Positions 24,501-31,153 of a stretch of DNA of 31,153 bases are shown here, piece by piece. Where the stretch lies: assembly GCF_000003605.2 (NCBI RefSeq), contig NW_003124894.1:22794-53946 (forward strand), in the 5' to 3' direction. The notes below the pieces were generated by a model that saw only the letters and a program-made list of their open reading frames with translations, had not been told where the DNA came from and did not search any database. The stretch comes from Saccoglossus kowalevskii. Taxonomy: Eukaryota; Hemichordata; Enteropneusta; Harrimaniidae. Position numbers and translations under genes: made by a program. How positions within the stretch are numbered: position 1 is the stretch's first letter; every line of letters begins with the position of its first letter.

Positions 24501-25938
24501 TAACTGTTTGTAACGAGTTCTTAGAACTGTTATACTATGAAAATTATGAAAAGTATTGAACATGAACAATAACAAGATATACAAATAGATTGTTTGAGAT
24601 CATTTTATAATAACTTCAAGTTAACAGAACACGTATATGGTGCAATATAATAGTGGAATTAAATTCAAATTGTCTCTACACTATTTTATTTAACGAACTT
24701 AAATATTCTTCTCGTTAGCAGACAGTGAAGCAGCAACGGATACTCCGGACACACCGAACCTTCTCTCGTATGAAATTTTCTTCCAATAAACTCCGTTTCT
24801 CATGCCTTGGCAGATTCCATTCCAACCTATCAGGAACTCCGCACATGGTGTTACTGATTCTCGCCCTCCTATTTAGCTAGTTGATTGATTTGTGTTGTTT
24901 TTCATACCCATTTCTCCGACATACATTAACAGATTATCGAATATTGTATGAAGGTATTACGTGTAACGAGTAATTTTAGTATGAACTATAATTTTTACGA
25001 TTATGAGTTGGTAATTTCAGTAAGCTCTGTTATAATAGTCTCTTTTTTATTGTCAAATACACATGGATATTTGATATGAGTAACTGTTTGTAACGAGTTC
25101 TTAGAACTGTTATACTATGAAAATTATGAAAAGTATTGAACATGAGAACAAACTGAACAATAACAAGATATACAAATAGATTGTTTGAGATCATTTCATA
25201 ATAACTTCAAGTTAACAGAACACGTATATTGTGCAATATAATAGTGGAATTAAATTCAAATTGTCTCTACACTATTTTATTTAACGAACTTAAATATTCT
25301 TCTCGTTAGCAGACAGTGAAGCAGCAACGGATACTCCGGACACACCGAACCTTCTCTCGTATGAAATCGAGATTAATGATATGATTCCGCCGACTTACAG
25401 TAATCTTGTGGCGGAGGGAATTATCGGTGAAGAGATAGTCATTGATAACAGCGGAAGGACTAACACCAGACCAATTGCAAATGAACTGGACCCTGTTACT
25501 CCACCGCCCAACTACGACGTCGTCTTCAAACCTTCGTGGCCCAGGTCGGCATCGGCGTACGTGCTGCACCCAGAACGAATCGAGGAAGTAGCGATGGCCG
25601 ATCTTTACACACGACAGAACTCCCAGGAAAGAACTGCACGGTCACAGAATTCAATCAACCGGTCAGTGTCGTTTGTGGACGCCACTCCGGAGGAGACCGA
25701 ACCAGACTCTGTCGAAATACCGACTTCCGAGACGACTGACGGACAAACTCCCCGGGCTATCTTTGAGCGTGAGAGCATTTCATCTACGACTGTTCACTCA
25801 CCGTCGTCACAGGTCTCAAACTCTGTGTCGGAGTCTGGAAATGAGAATTCCCAGGGATTGAGTCCAGTGTCAGAAAGTCAGCCGACACAAAGAACTGTTA
25901 TTGAAAACGAAAACAATGATATAAATGAGGCTACATAA
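18484..25938 (+). CDS. Gene 1: predicted small type I membrane protein with PPxY tail
   Basis: Join of 18484-18580, 20486-20641 and 25313-25938: 879 bases, 292 residues plus stop, every junction in phase 1. Residues 1-30 form a signal peptide (MDVLLS..., core WILCILLYNLSAL). About 20 outer residues follow, with one N-glycosylation site (N44-S-T). Helix 53-74 (LALIIVAVVLLATFL) is followed by cysteines C68, C70, C71, C74 and C79, likely palmitoylated. The tail has PPTYSNL (110-116) and PPPNYDVV (148-155), then a Ser/Thr/Glu-rich C-terminus. In both motifs the PPxY tyrosine also begins a YxxPhi sorting signal, as in ENaC tails. PPxY binds WW domains, chiefly NEDD4-family ligases, so an adaptor role in ubiquitination or trafficking is inferred. 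The architecture resembles Shisa/CYYR1/WBP1-type adaptors, but their cysteine-rich ectodomain is absent unless an exon was missed in intron 1. No family is assigned. Confidence 0.72.
18581..20485 (+). other. Gene 1 intron 1
   Basis: It runs from GTGCGT to a strong acceptor: CGTTCCCGTTTTCTTTTTTAG with a plausible branch region AATAATGAC about 30 bases earlier. I see no convincing phase 1-1 exon inside. A possible short one, 18967-19023 (a cysteine-rich frame starting CQCDPYFAFC), has a reasonable acceptor but a poor donor. There is a (TA)n tract at about 19421-19437. An X-box-like palindrome lies at 18946-18959. Confidence 0.6.
18946..18959. promoter_or_regulatory. Near-perfect RFX X-box palindrome
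   Basis: GTTGCCATGGCAAT matches the 14-bp X-box GTTNCCATGGNAAC at all but the last base. X-boxes bind RFX factors, which control ciliary and some immune genes in animals. It lies about 370 bp into intron 1 of gene 1; a role there is inference only. Confidence 0.4.
20486..20641 (+). CDS. Gene 1 coding exon 2: short ectodomain and membrane helix
   Basis: A symmetric phase 1-1 exon of 156 bases that encodes residues 33-84: a Ser/Asn/Asp-rich juxtamembrane stretch (DAFTPDASGGSNSTINDDIS), the transmembrane helix and the cysteine cluster CVCCAACRNSLC. It is bounded by a T-rich acceptor tract (AG at 20484-20485) and the strong donor ACAG|GTGAGA (GT at 20642-20643). An in-frame ATG at 20455 lies inside the pyrimidine tract and is unlikely to be the start. 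Confidence 0.82.
22470..22562 (+). promoter_or_regulatory. Promoter-like CpG-rich segment inside gene 1 intron 2
   Basis: Within 93 bp there is a CCAAT box (22470-22474), a half-CRE TGACGTAA (22506-22513), several CpGs and an inverted YY1-like CGGCGGCCATTT (22542-22553), followed by AAG|GTGTAT, a possible donor. This resembles a small CpG promoter with a very short first exon. If used, transcripts could splice into the last exon of gene 1 and start translation at M108, giving the PPxY tail without a membrane anchor. That outcome is speculation. Confidence 0.28.
23068..23200. mobile_element. TTAA-flanked MITE, 133 bp, in gene 1 intron 2
   Basis: The left end TTAAAGCGCAGTGGTCGTCG (from 23068) pairs with the inverse of the right end, which ends GCGGCGCGACGACTGCCACCCTTTAG; read from the other strand this is TAAAGGGTGGCAGTCGTCGC. 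The right flank is TTAG rather than TTAA. The interior holds a hairpin around TAAACAAT...TTTACACGCG and a CACGTGG. Same family as 7664, 27600 and 28574. Confidence 0.8.
24191..25366. repeat. Tandem duplication of an intron-exon boundary
   Basis: Copy 1 is 24191-24774 and copy 2 is 24775-about 25366. Both begin ATTTTCTTCCAATAAACTC and end in the first bases of the last exon (...CTTCTCTCGTATGAAAT). By eye they differ at about 11 substitutions, a 4-bp deletion (GTCACTGTAACG against GTGTAACG) and an 11-bp insertion in copy 2, roughly 2% divergence. The junction shows 2-3 bp of microhomology. The duplicated part therefore includes the branch region, the acceptor and about 53 coding bases. Confidence 0.95.
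24722..24792 (+). pseudogene. Duplicated start of gene 1 last exon (possible alternative terminal exon)
   Basis: It has the same acceptor TTCTCGTTAGCAG (ending 24721) as the true last exon. If spliced from exon 2 it continues in frame as DSEAATDTPDTPNLLSYEI, then leaves the duplicated exon sequence and meets TAA about 4 codons later (FFQ stop) within intronic sequence. The resulting protein would be about 107 residues, with signal peptide, helix and cysteine cluster but no PPxY motif. If the mRNA is not stable, it is only a fragment that competes with the real acceptor. Confidence 0.6.
25313..25938 (+). CDS. Gene 1 last coding exon: PPxY cytoplasmic tail
   Basis: Residues 85-292. After DSEAATDTPDTPNLLSYEIE come PPTYSNL (110-116), an acidic/hydrophobic stretch, PPPNYDVVFKPSWP (148-161) and a long low-complexity tail rich in Ser, Thr, Glu and Gln, with an RSVSF site that could be phosphorylated. 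Stop TAA at 25936-25938. The exon is GC-richer than its surroundings, as expected of coding sequence. The reading frame is fixed by phase 1 joining of exon 2 (G|AC, Asp85). Confidence 0.85.
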
Positions 25939-27010
25939 ACGTACGGGAGGCTGTATATCATATCATAACCAGTACTATAAACAATTAGTATGGTAAAACA
26001 TATGGACCCAATAGCTTACGATGGATAAAGTATGTAACAGCAAGTCTTATACAACACTGTACATTTACCCTTCATCAATGCATCACTGCAGAGAATTCAG
26101 TTATTTGCATACGAATATTCGGTCATCATGGGGTAAATGGTGACAATGATGCATATTGAACATTTCTACATTTTATATGAAAGTCGTTTTGTTATGACAA
26201 TTTTATCTTCTGATCGACTATCTGTTCGGATTACGTTACCATGGCGCAGTGATACGCACACATCACGGCAGTTGATAAGAAGCCGATTTACACGGGTGAT
26301 AGCGCGCGACTTAATCTTACAACTTACTCATTAACAGTATTACAAATCAATGTTATTACTATTGTGTTTATGGGTAATAATAACTGTGCTCAGATTTTTA
26401 AAATGAGATTTACTATATAAAAGATTTGATAAAACATACATGAAGAATTTCTTATTTTCAACTCGGTGTCACTACTGCTCATGCGCCATCAAGTCACAGA
26501 ATATGCAAAGGGAATCATTATTCGGGATATTCACCCCCAATACTAGTAATATCTCATATATTTTGTATAGTGATATTATGACATTAAGTAACCACCAGAT
26601 TTGGTATATAGAAACTGGTTTCCTAATCAATGGCATGACACTTCTATTCATTTTCGTTAGGTACAATTGTCCGTAAGTTTCAACCGTGTGCATTTACCAT
26701 ATTCCCTGTTTGAGTCTGCGTGACAGGGCTATATGTCTATCTAAGTAAAATAATGGCAAAGTAACGCGATATCCCGCGGTGCAAACCAAGTCCGAGTCCA
26801 GTCGAAAACATACAAAAGTGGTTCTAAAGCCTGACCCTCTGTAAGTTAACGAATATCGGCTGTGGCGTTGACATCGAGTTTGTGACACTCTCGCCCAGTG
26901 CACAGCAAGGCACATACATGTATATACCAATATGCCGTTCAGCGCAACTACCACTACAGAATTTATAATCGATTTTAGTTTATGCACATAGCTTTAACCA
27001 ATGCACTATC
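25939..27010 (+). other. Gene 1 3' flank, probable 3' UTR plus intergenic DNA
   Basis: No AATAAA is seen in the first kilobase after the stop. Variant signals TATAAA/GATAAA occur near 25979, 26027 and 26430. The first canonical AATAAA on this strand is at 27456-27461. The 3' end therefore cannot be placed. Short frames here are not credible genes. Confidence 0.4.
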
Positions 27011-27016
27011 CATATT

Positions 27017-27182
27017 GCGCCCTCTAGTGTCATTACGCTTATGTGACGTATATGGGCGACAGCAACTGTGTTGCGTAGTCGTTAGTCATGTCAAATATAG
27101 AAATCAATCTTACAAAAACGAAATCTCGATTGAACGATAAGAGATCAAAATGTAATAGAAGCGCTTCGTCGCTAGAGGGCGC
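27017..27182. mobile_element. Inverted pair of CTCF-like GCGCCCTCTAG motifs, possible MITE
   Basis: GCGCCCTCTAGTGT (27017-27030) and its inverse TCGCTAGAGGGCGC (27169-27182) sit 138 bp apart. The first matches 13 of 14 positions of the inverse CTCF core (SYGCCMYCTRGTGG), the second about 12. Either this is a small inverted-repeat element carrying CTCF-like ends, or two regulatory sites pointing away from each other. Target duplications were not seen. Confidence 0.4.
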
Positions 27183-27300
27183 GATTTAAAAAAAAAAACA
27201 TTATTGCGAAACACTCACTTTAGGTAACTTTTGTCAGCTCCAAGATTTACAGTTAAATTGCCCGTTGCGGGCGCAATTACAATTACATGCGCAGTGCGGA

Positions 27301-27349
27301 GATGTAACCATAGACCTTAGAAAACAAGATCTAAGGTCTATGATGTAAC
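27301..27349. mobile_element. Perfect 12-bp hairpin flanked by 8-bp direct repeats
   Basis: CATAGACCTTAG (27309-27320), a 10-base loop and CTAAGGTCTATG (27331-27342) form a perfect stem. GATGTAAC lies at 27301-27308 and again at 27342-27349, overlapping the stem end by one base. An 8-bp direct repeat around an inverted repeat is the signature of a hAT-type insertion, here reduced to almost nothing but its ends. It does not look like a terminator, as no T-run follows. Confidence 0.6.
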
Positions 27350-27599
27350 ATGACTTTCAAATTGATGATTACACAAGTACGTGCGACTTGTTAGGAATCT
27401 TTAAAAACAATTCTCAAACAACCGGATGTACATGATATGATATAACAAAATACAGAATAAAGTAAAATGCCTATCATACACGACCACCAATATAAGCCTT
27501 TTTATAACTGTCCCTGATTTTACTTCAACGTCAATTAAAAACATTTTTTTATTGAAATACAAACAAATAACGAAACTCATTCCGTGTGTTTTTGTATTA

Positions 27600-27901
27600 T
27601 TAAAGCGCGGTAGTCGTCGCGCTGCGCATGTGCCACATTTGTGTTGATAAACATTGATTTTCCAACAATCCAATGCGCTCTTCAAATGGAAATCACAAGT
27701 ATGAGGTTTGACCTGGGCGCGACTTGCATTGATTACTGCCAGTGACTCTTTCGATGCCTTCCAATAACATGAAAATTACCTAATTAAAGCTTGGAAACGT
27801 CTCAGTTCGTACTCGTTGATCTGCGCAACAGTCAAAGTCGCCATCTTTGTTTATACCCATATATCTCGCACATGCGCAGCACGACGACCATCGGGCTTTA
27901 A
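27600..27901. mobile_element. TTAA-flanked MITE, 302 bp
   Basis: The left end TTAAAGCGCGGTAGTCGTCG continues CGCTGCGCATGTG; the right end CACATGCGCAGCACGACGAC continues CATCGGGCTTTAA, so about 33 bp pair with few mismatches and an intact TTAA lies at each side. The interior contains GTTGATAAACATTGATTTTC, comparable to the hairpin of the shorter copies, plus about 170 bp not found in them, including GTCGCCATCTTTG. No transposase frame. Confidence 0.85.
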
Positions 27902-28573
27902 AGCTAACGTTTAATATCAAGAAGACGCCCTCACATTCTGCAAGGCTAATTGTCTCATGCAAAATCATGCTATCTGTACGAGCGCAAATAATAACAAGTG
28001 AGAGTATTTTTAGAGCAGCTCATCGTCAAATTCAATAATAATTATATCCTGTGTCAAGGTAAACACACAGTTGCAAAATTTACGTGAAAAGACTGTTCAC
28101 AAGCGAATAGCACTGGCCCTAGCTAATACAGCATACGGACGAGTACCAAGTTCTGTGCAATTAACTACGTAATGTGCTGTTTAAATAATAACATAAGATT
28201 CATTAAATCATTCAATTACAGCCATATGCTAATGTAACAAAGTAGAAAGTTGGCTAGAATTGACAATTACACACACAACGGGTTATATAATTCATGCGAC
28301 TTTTTAAACAAAAACAATGCGTTACTAGTATTCCTTTACCTAATAACTCGATATGTAACAGGTTCCATTCGTATCTAGATGAAGAAAAAACTCTAAAATT
28401 ATTTAATATGTAAAATATGTTTAGTCTACGCATTCTCACATTTGTCTTTAACTTTGTAGTATTATAATGAATATTCGTCCATCCCTGGGAGAGTGAAACA
28501 AAACGATGCTTACCACATTTCTGTTATGTTGAATCTTCGTGATAAGAAGAATGCGAGTGCTACCGTGACAGTG
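27902..28573. other. Intergenic DNA, nothing recognised
   Basis: AT-rich sequence between two MITE copies, without credible frames, RNA genes or arrays. Confidence 0.5.
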
Positions 28574-28811
28574 TTAAAGGGTGGTAGTAGATTTTGACTG
28601 TTGCGCACACCAACTAGTTAAACTGGGAGGTTACTAAGCTTAAATTGGGATTTTTTTCGGTGTTTAGAAAGTATCGAAGGAAACGCCGGCGGTATGAGTG
28701 CAAGTGGTGCACAGGGCAAACTCGTACTCATGATTTTATTAGAAACCGCATTGGATTATGGGTAAAATAATATGTCGCACACTGCGCGGCGCGACGATTA
28801 CCGCCCTTTAA
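28574..28811. mobile_element. TTAA-flanked MITE, 238 bp
   Basis: The left end TTAAAGGGTGGTAGTAG (from 28574) pairs with the inverse of the right end GCGCGGCGCGACGATTACCG followed by CCCTTTAA (to 28811). TTAA is intact on both sides. The left end is worn inside (GATTTTGACTGTTGCGCACA). The right end, read inward, gives the clearest family terminus: TTAAAGGGCGGTAATCGTCG. Confidence 0.8.
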
Positions 28812-29140
28812 ATATGTGGTTGTACGTAGAGGTATATATGAAATCAACAAATAGTATCCAGTGGAATATGGGGATAATGTGTAAGCTATGTAAAAGCAAC
28901 ATTTGTCCACAGCTATCGACAACGCTAATATCCGACATGGTTACCCGACTCGTTCATCTTGGATTTAACACATCTTGAATTTTCAAGATGAATGTTCCGG
29001 CAAAGCACTCCATCAATCTTGAAGTATTTTGTTAGGAGTACGTGTATGTGACACTTCCCTCACTATTTAGAATCAGTTTATCAGCAGCCAATCAGATTGT
29101 TTCTTTCAACAACGCGCATGGCGAGGCTATCATTAGAAAT

Positions 29141-29474
29141 ATGGCTGCGCAAAGTCGAAGTTGCGTTTGCTTGGATTTCGAGGCAATACAGCGACGATAT
29201 CGAGACATCATACAGCTCACAGATATTCAAACCAAATCTATTCAAACTATACTTAGTTCCGAGTCTGATGTGTTCGATGTGGTGAAGTGGTAAATCATTA
29301 TGTTATTATGCTTTACCGGCCTTGCGACCACCGAGAGTGGTAATAGTGTTGTCACCGCTGTTGAGTATTATGGAGGTGTTATACCTCACACCTCTTGTCA
29401 CTACAACATATATCGACAGGAATGAAGCCGAAGATGAAGACATCAGAAATGCAAAATTCCAAGTGCTTTTTTGC
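29141..29474 (+). pseudogene. RecQ-type DNA helicase fragment, frame-broken
   Basis: Two frames together follow the start of a RecQ-family superfamily 2 helicase, a 3'-5' DNA unwinding ATPase. Frame 1, from ATG 29141 (good context AATATGG), carries the Q-motif region LTDIQTKSIQTIL and ends DVFDVV at 29284. Frame 2, from 29286, continues SGKSLCYYALPAL (rest of motif I), VVIVLSPLLSIM (motif Ia) and FQVLF to 29474. Between them the first half of Walker A is lost and the frame shifts, so no active ATPase can be made. Motif II (DEVH-type) and the C-terminal half are absent. A CCAAT box lies at 29085-29089. RecQ-like genes are multicopy in several marine invertebrates; whether this fragment was moved by the nearby MITE family is unknown. 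Confidence 0.75.
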
Positions 29475-30069
29475 TGGCAATTTGTAACAAAGCTTTCTAT
29501 TGGTCGGTAAACTTTCTATCGCGCAACCACGTGACATACACCGTTATGAATGGGGTTACCGCACGGGGTTGGGAATAGAGGAGTCCGAACGAACAACACC
29601 GTGCAGGTGAACGATGATTTAACAGCGATGATCAATTGATTATTGATACACTGAAGACGGTGGTGAATGTCTTATATTTGTAAATATATCCTTTGCAGTT
29701 ATCTTATCACTGATGTTTGCGAGAAATATAATACCGAGTAACGGTTCATAATTGACACACACGTTAAATTCTACTCATTATTCGTGTGTGCACCACGCAC
29801 ATGTCCAGTAAAATCTGACTTCTACAATGGACAATTATTTAACATTGAATAATATTCACTGTCAATACAAGTAATAGAGGGGTGAGTACGTAGTATGTGA
29901 ATAGAGGCTTCTCAAACTTTCTTGCACACTGTTGCTATTGCTGTTACTAAAATGAGCCCTTCTTGTGACGTTATAATCAACACGTTGTAATCGACAGTGT
30001 ATTGCTGGGACTGAGACTGTAGTTTCTATTATTACAAGACTTTGACACCAACACATTTTCACTGATATA
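29475..30069. other. Intergenic DNA, nothing recognised
   Basis: No recognisable helicase sequence remains downstream of the fragment, nor any other gene or repeat. It includes a CACGTG E-box at 29528-29533. Confidence 0.5.
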
Positions 30070-30301
30070 TGAATCAGTGGTGGCGACACCGGTGGGATGG
30101 GGCAGAGGGGAGACGGTCGCCCACCCAAATAAAATGTTGGTGGTGGTGGGGAGGAGGGGAGGGGGTCTCCCCCCCAAATCAAGATGAAACCCTTTGTGGC
30201 AGCAAAATTTGCCCCTCAAAATGCAGGAAATAGCGTTCCAGAGAGTCTAGATTTCAGAACTCGTCCCTCATGTAAAATTTGGTGCCGCCGCCCCTGTGAA
30301 T
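30070..30301. mobile_element. hAT-like MITE, 222 bp, with TGAAT target duplication
   Basis: The element 30075-30296 begins CAGTGGTGGCGACACC, and its right end read from the other strand is CAGGGGCGGCGGCACC (13 of 16 match). TGAAT flanks it exactly on both sides (30070-30074 and 30297-30301). CAGKGG-type ends are typical of hAT elements, some of which make 5-bp duplications. The interior is G-rich (GGTGGTGGTGGGGAGGAGGG) and encodes nothing. The proline-rich minus-strand frames here are by-products. Confidence 0.72.
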
Positions 30302-30484
30302 GTTTATAATATCACCAAACTAATTCCGCAATTATGAACACTACTATCTTTATATTTCAGTTTTCAGAGAACCCCAAGCTTCAAAAGCCGACAATATAAA
30401 AAAACAAAAACAAAAAAACAATCCCTCAAAGAAGATGTTTTCTAACATGATGACATCACAAAACCATGATCGATTTTTGTTCAC

Positions 30485-30498
30485 GTGTTCATAGCAAC
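30485..30498. promoter_or_regulatory. X-box-like site and E-box upstream of gene 2
   Basis: GTGTTCATAGCAAC keeps the right half (AGCAAC) and centre of an RFX X-box (10 of 14). It overlaps a CACGTG E-box at 30482-30487, about 135 bp before the gene 2 ATG. The position fits a proximal promoter; the weak left half keeps confidence low. Confidence 0.3.
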
Positions 30499-30630
30499 AT
30501 ACACAATCTCCACAAACAGCGACAGCGTCGGTCCGAGCCGCAGTAAGTGGATTTGTGGAGGTTTCATTATTTCATAGCAAGACAAGTCAGAACGTGCACG
30601 CATTATCAACATCATTTGAGTTTGCACCAG

Positions 30631-30918
30631 ATGGCGATGGTGATCATAGTCTTACTCGCAGCCGTGTTCGTTAACTTAGCAGAAAGTGAAGGTAAGTGTT
30701 TTTTTCTTAATAATTTGCAATGCAACTTAGCAGAAAGTGAAGGTAAGTGTTTTTTTCTTAATAATTTGCAATGTTCAGGAGTGGTTGTCCTGGAAAATGT
30801 GAGAACGTTTCCCCTGATAACCTGGTTCCATACTTATCACCATCCTGTTAATACGACATGTGAAGATGATTATTGCAAACCTAACAAATTGAAGTCAAAT
30901 GATTTATTGAAATTATGA
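30631..30918 (+). CDS. Gene 2: signal-peptide start of a secreted or membrane protein, partial
   Basis: ATG at 30631 (a second, in better context, at 30637) opens a clear signal peptide, MAMVIIVLLAAVFVNLAESE, then reaches GAAG|GTAAGT (GT at 30692) in phase 1, the same layout as gene 1 exon 1. The preferred model is a first coding exon 30631-30691 with the rest of the gene beyond the window. The same donor recurs at 30743 in a 51-bp duplication. Alternatively the frame runs on without splicing to a TGA at 30916-30918, giving a 95-residue secreted peptide with six cysteines (KCFFLNNLQC twice, then TTCEDDYC). An acceptor-like TTCAG at 30774-30778 would also make an 87-base in-frame intron. The signal peptide is firm; family and gene end are unknown. 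Confidence 0.6.
   Translation: MAMVIIVLLAAVFVNLAESEGKCFFLNNLQCNLAESEGKCFFLNNLQCSGVVVLENVRTFPLITWFHTYHHPVNTTCEDDYCKPNKLKSNDLLKL
30673..30773. repeat. 51-bp tandem duplication spanning the gene 2 splice donor
   Basis: AACTTAGCAGAAAGTGAAGG and the following GTAAGTG, T7, CTTAATAATTTGCAATG occur at 30673 and again at 30724 without a mismatch that I can see. Each copy contains the exon end and a consensus donor. 51 is divisible by 3 and the unit has no in-frame stop. Confidence 0.97.
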
Positions 30919-31153
30919 TCCATATTAATATTGATGAATCGCTAATATGATTTAATAGATTTAGGTTTCAGGAATTTGTAAAAAGTATCGGTAATTTTAA
31001 GTTAGGAAAAACACCTTGGTTTGACGAGAACTGTCCTAATATTGTGAACACTTGCCATACATATTTAACTTGCTTTTTTGCAACTATTTAATAATTTTTT
31101 GCATTGCATTACTTCCGATATACACGAGTTACAACAAAGGTAGTGGGGAGGCG
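30919..31153. other. End of window, probable intron of gene 2
   Basis: AT-rich sequence with no clear exon. It would be intronic if the phase-1 donor of gene 2 is used. Confidence 0.4.

Larger units (their letters stand above)
20642..25312 (+). other. Gene 1 intron 2
   Basis: 4.67 kb from GTGAGA to TTCTCGTTAGCAG. It contains a C12 run (20902-20913), a CpG-rich promoter-like segment (about 22420-22562), a TTAA-type MITE (23068-23200) and most of a 0.6-kb tandem duplication that carries an extra copy of the acceptor and exon start. The rest holds nothing I recognise. Confidence 0.7.

Noticed and set aside
29862-30219. Proline-rich minus-strand proteins
   Set aside because: Translation of the G-rich interior of a hAT-like MITE.

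Overview
This window looks like AT-rich nuclear DNA from an animal, most likely a marine invertebrate. The basis is long non-coding stretches, GT-AG introns with pyrimidine tracts, signal-peptide exons ending in phase 1, dense MITE-like inverted-repeat elements and several minisatellites. There are no bacterial operons or ribosome binding sites, and I recognise no rRNA or tRNA. I cannot name the phylum; no decisive lineage marker is visible.

Layout. 1-12 kb is gene-poor: a 268-bp tandem duplication (2.78-3.32 kb), a (CAGT)n microsatellite running into a 31-bp minisatellite (3.75-6.0 kb, interrupted by a pyrimidine-rich insert), a worn MITE copy (7.7 kb) and 1.2 kb of AT-rich minisatellite (9.9-11.1 kb). 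A CRE plus YY1-like cluster at 12.27-12.30 kb, followed by an ATG-free stretch ending in a good splice donor, is a possible promoter and leader exon. At 16-17.7 kb there are two MITEs and a 117-bp tandem array that grows out of one MITE end.

Gene 1 (18.48-25.94 kb, + strand) is the main gene. Three coding exons, all joined in phase 1, encode a predicted 292-residue type I membrane protein: signal peptide, ectodomain of about 20 residues, one membrane helix with a cysteine cluster, and a cytoplasmic tail with two PPxY motifs that overlap YxxPhi motifs. This suggests an adaptor for WW-domain (NEDD4-type) ubiquitin ligases. Its last intron carries a recent 0.6-kb tandem duplication that copies the 3' splice site and the start of the last exon. 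Splicing to the upstream copy would give a tail without PPxY.

Gene 2 (from 30.63 kb, + strand) is the start of another secreted or membrane protein: a signal-peptide exon whose 5' splice site lies inside a 51-bp tandem duplication that keeps the frame. Between the two genes lie three TTAA-flanked MITEs of one family (one inside intron 2 of gene 1), a pair of CTCF-like sites in inverted orientation, a perfect hairpin with 8-bp flanking repeats, a broken RecQ-type helicase fragment and a hAT-like MITE with 5-bp target duplications.

Everything comes from reading the sequence by eye; exon models and family names have not been tested by any search.
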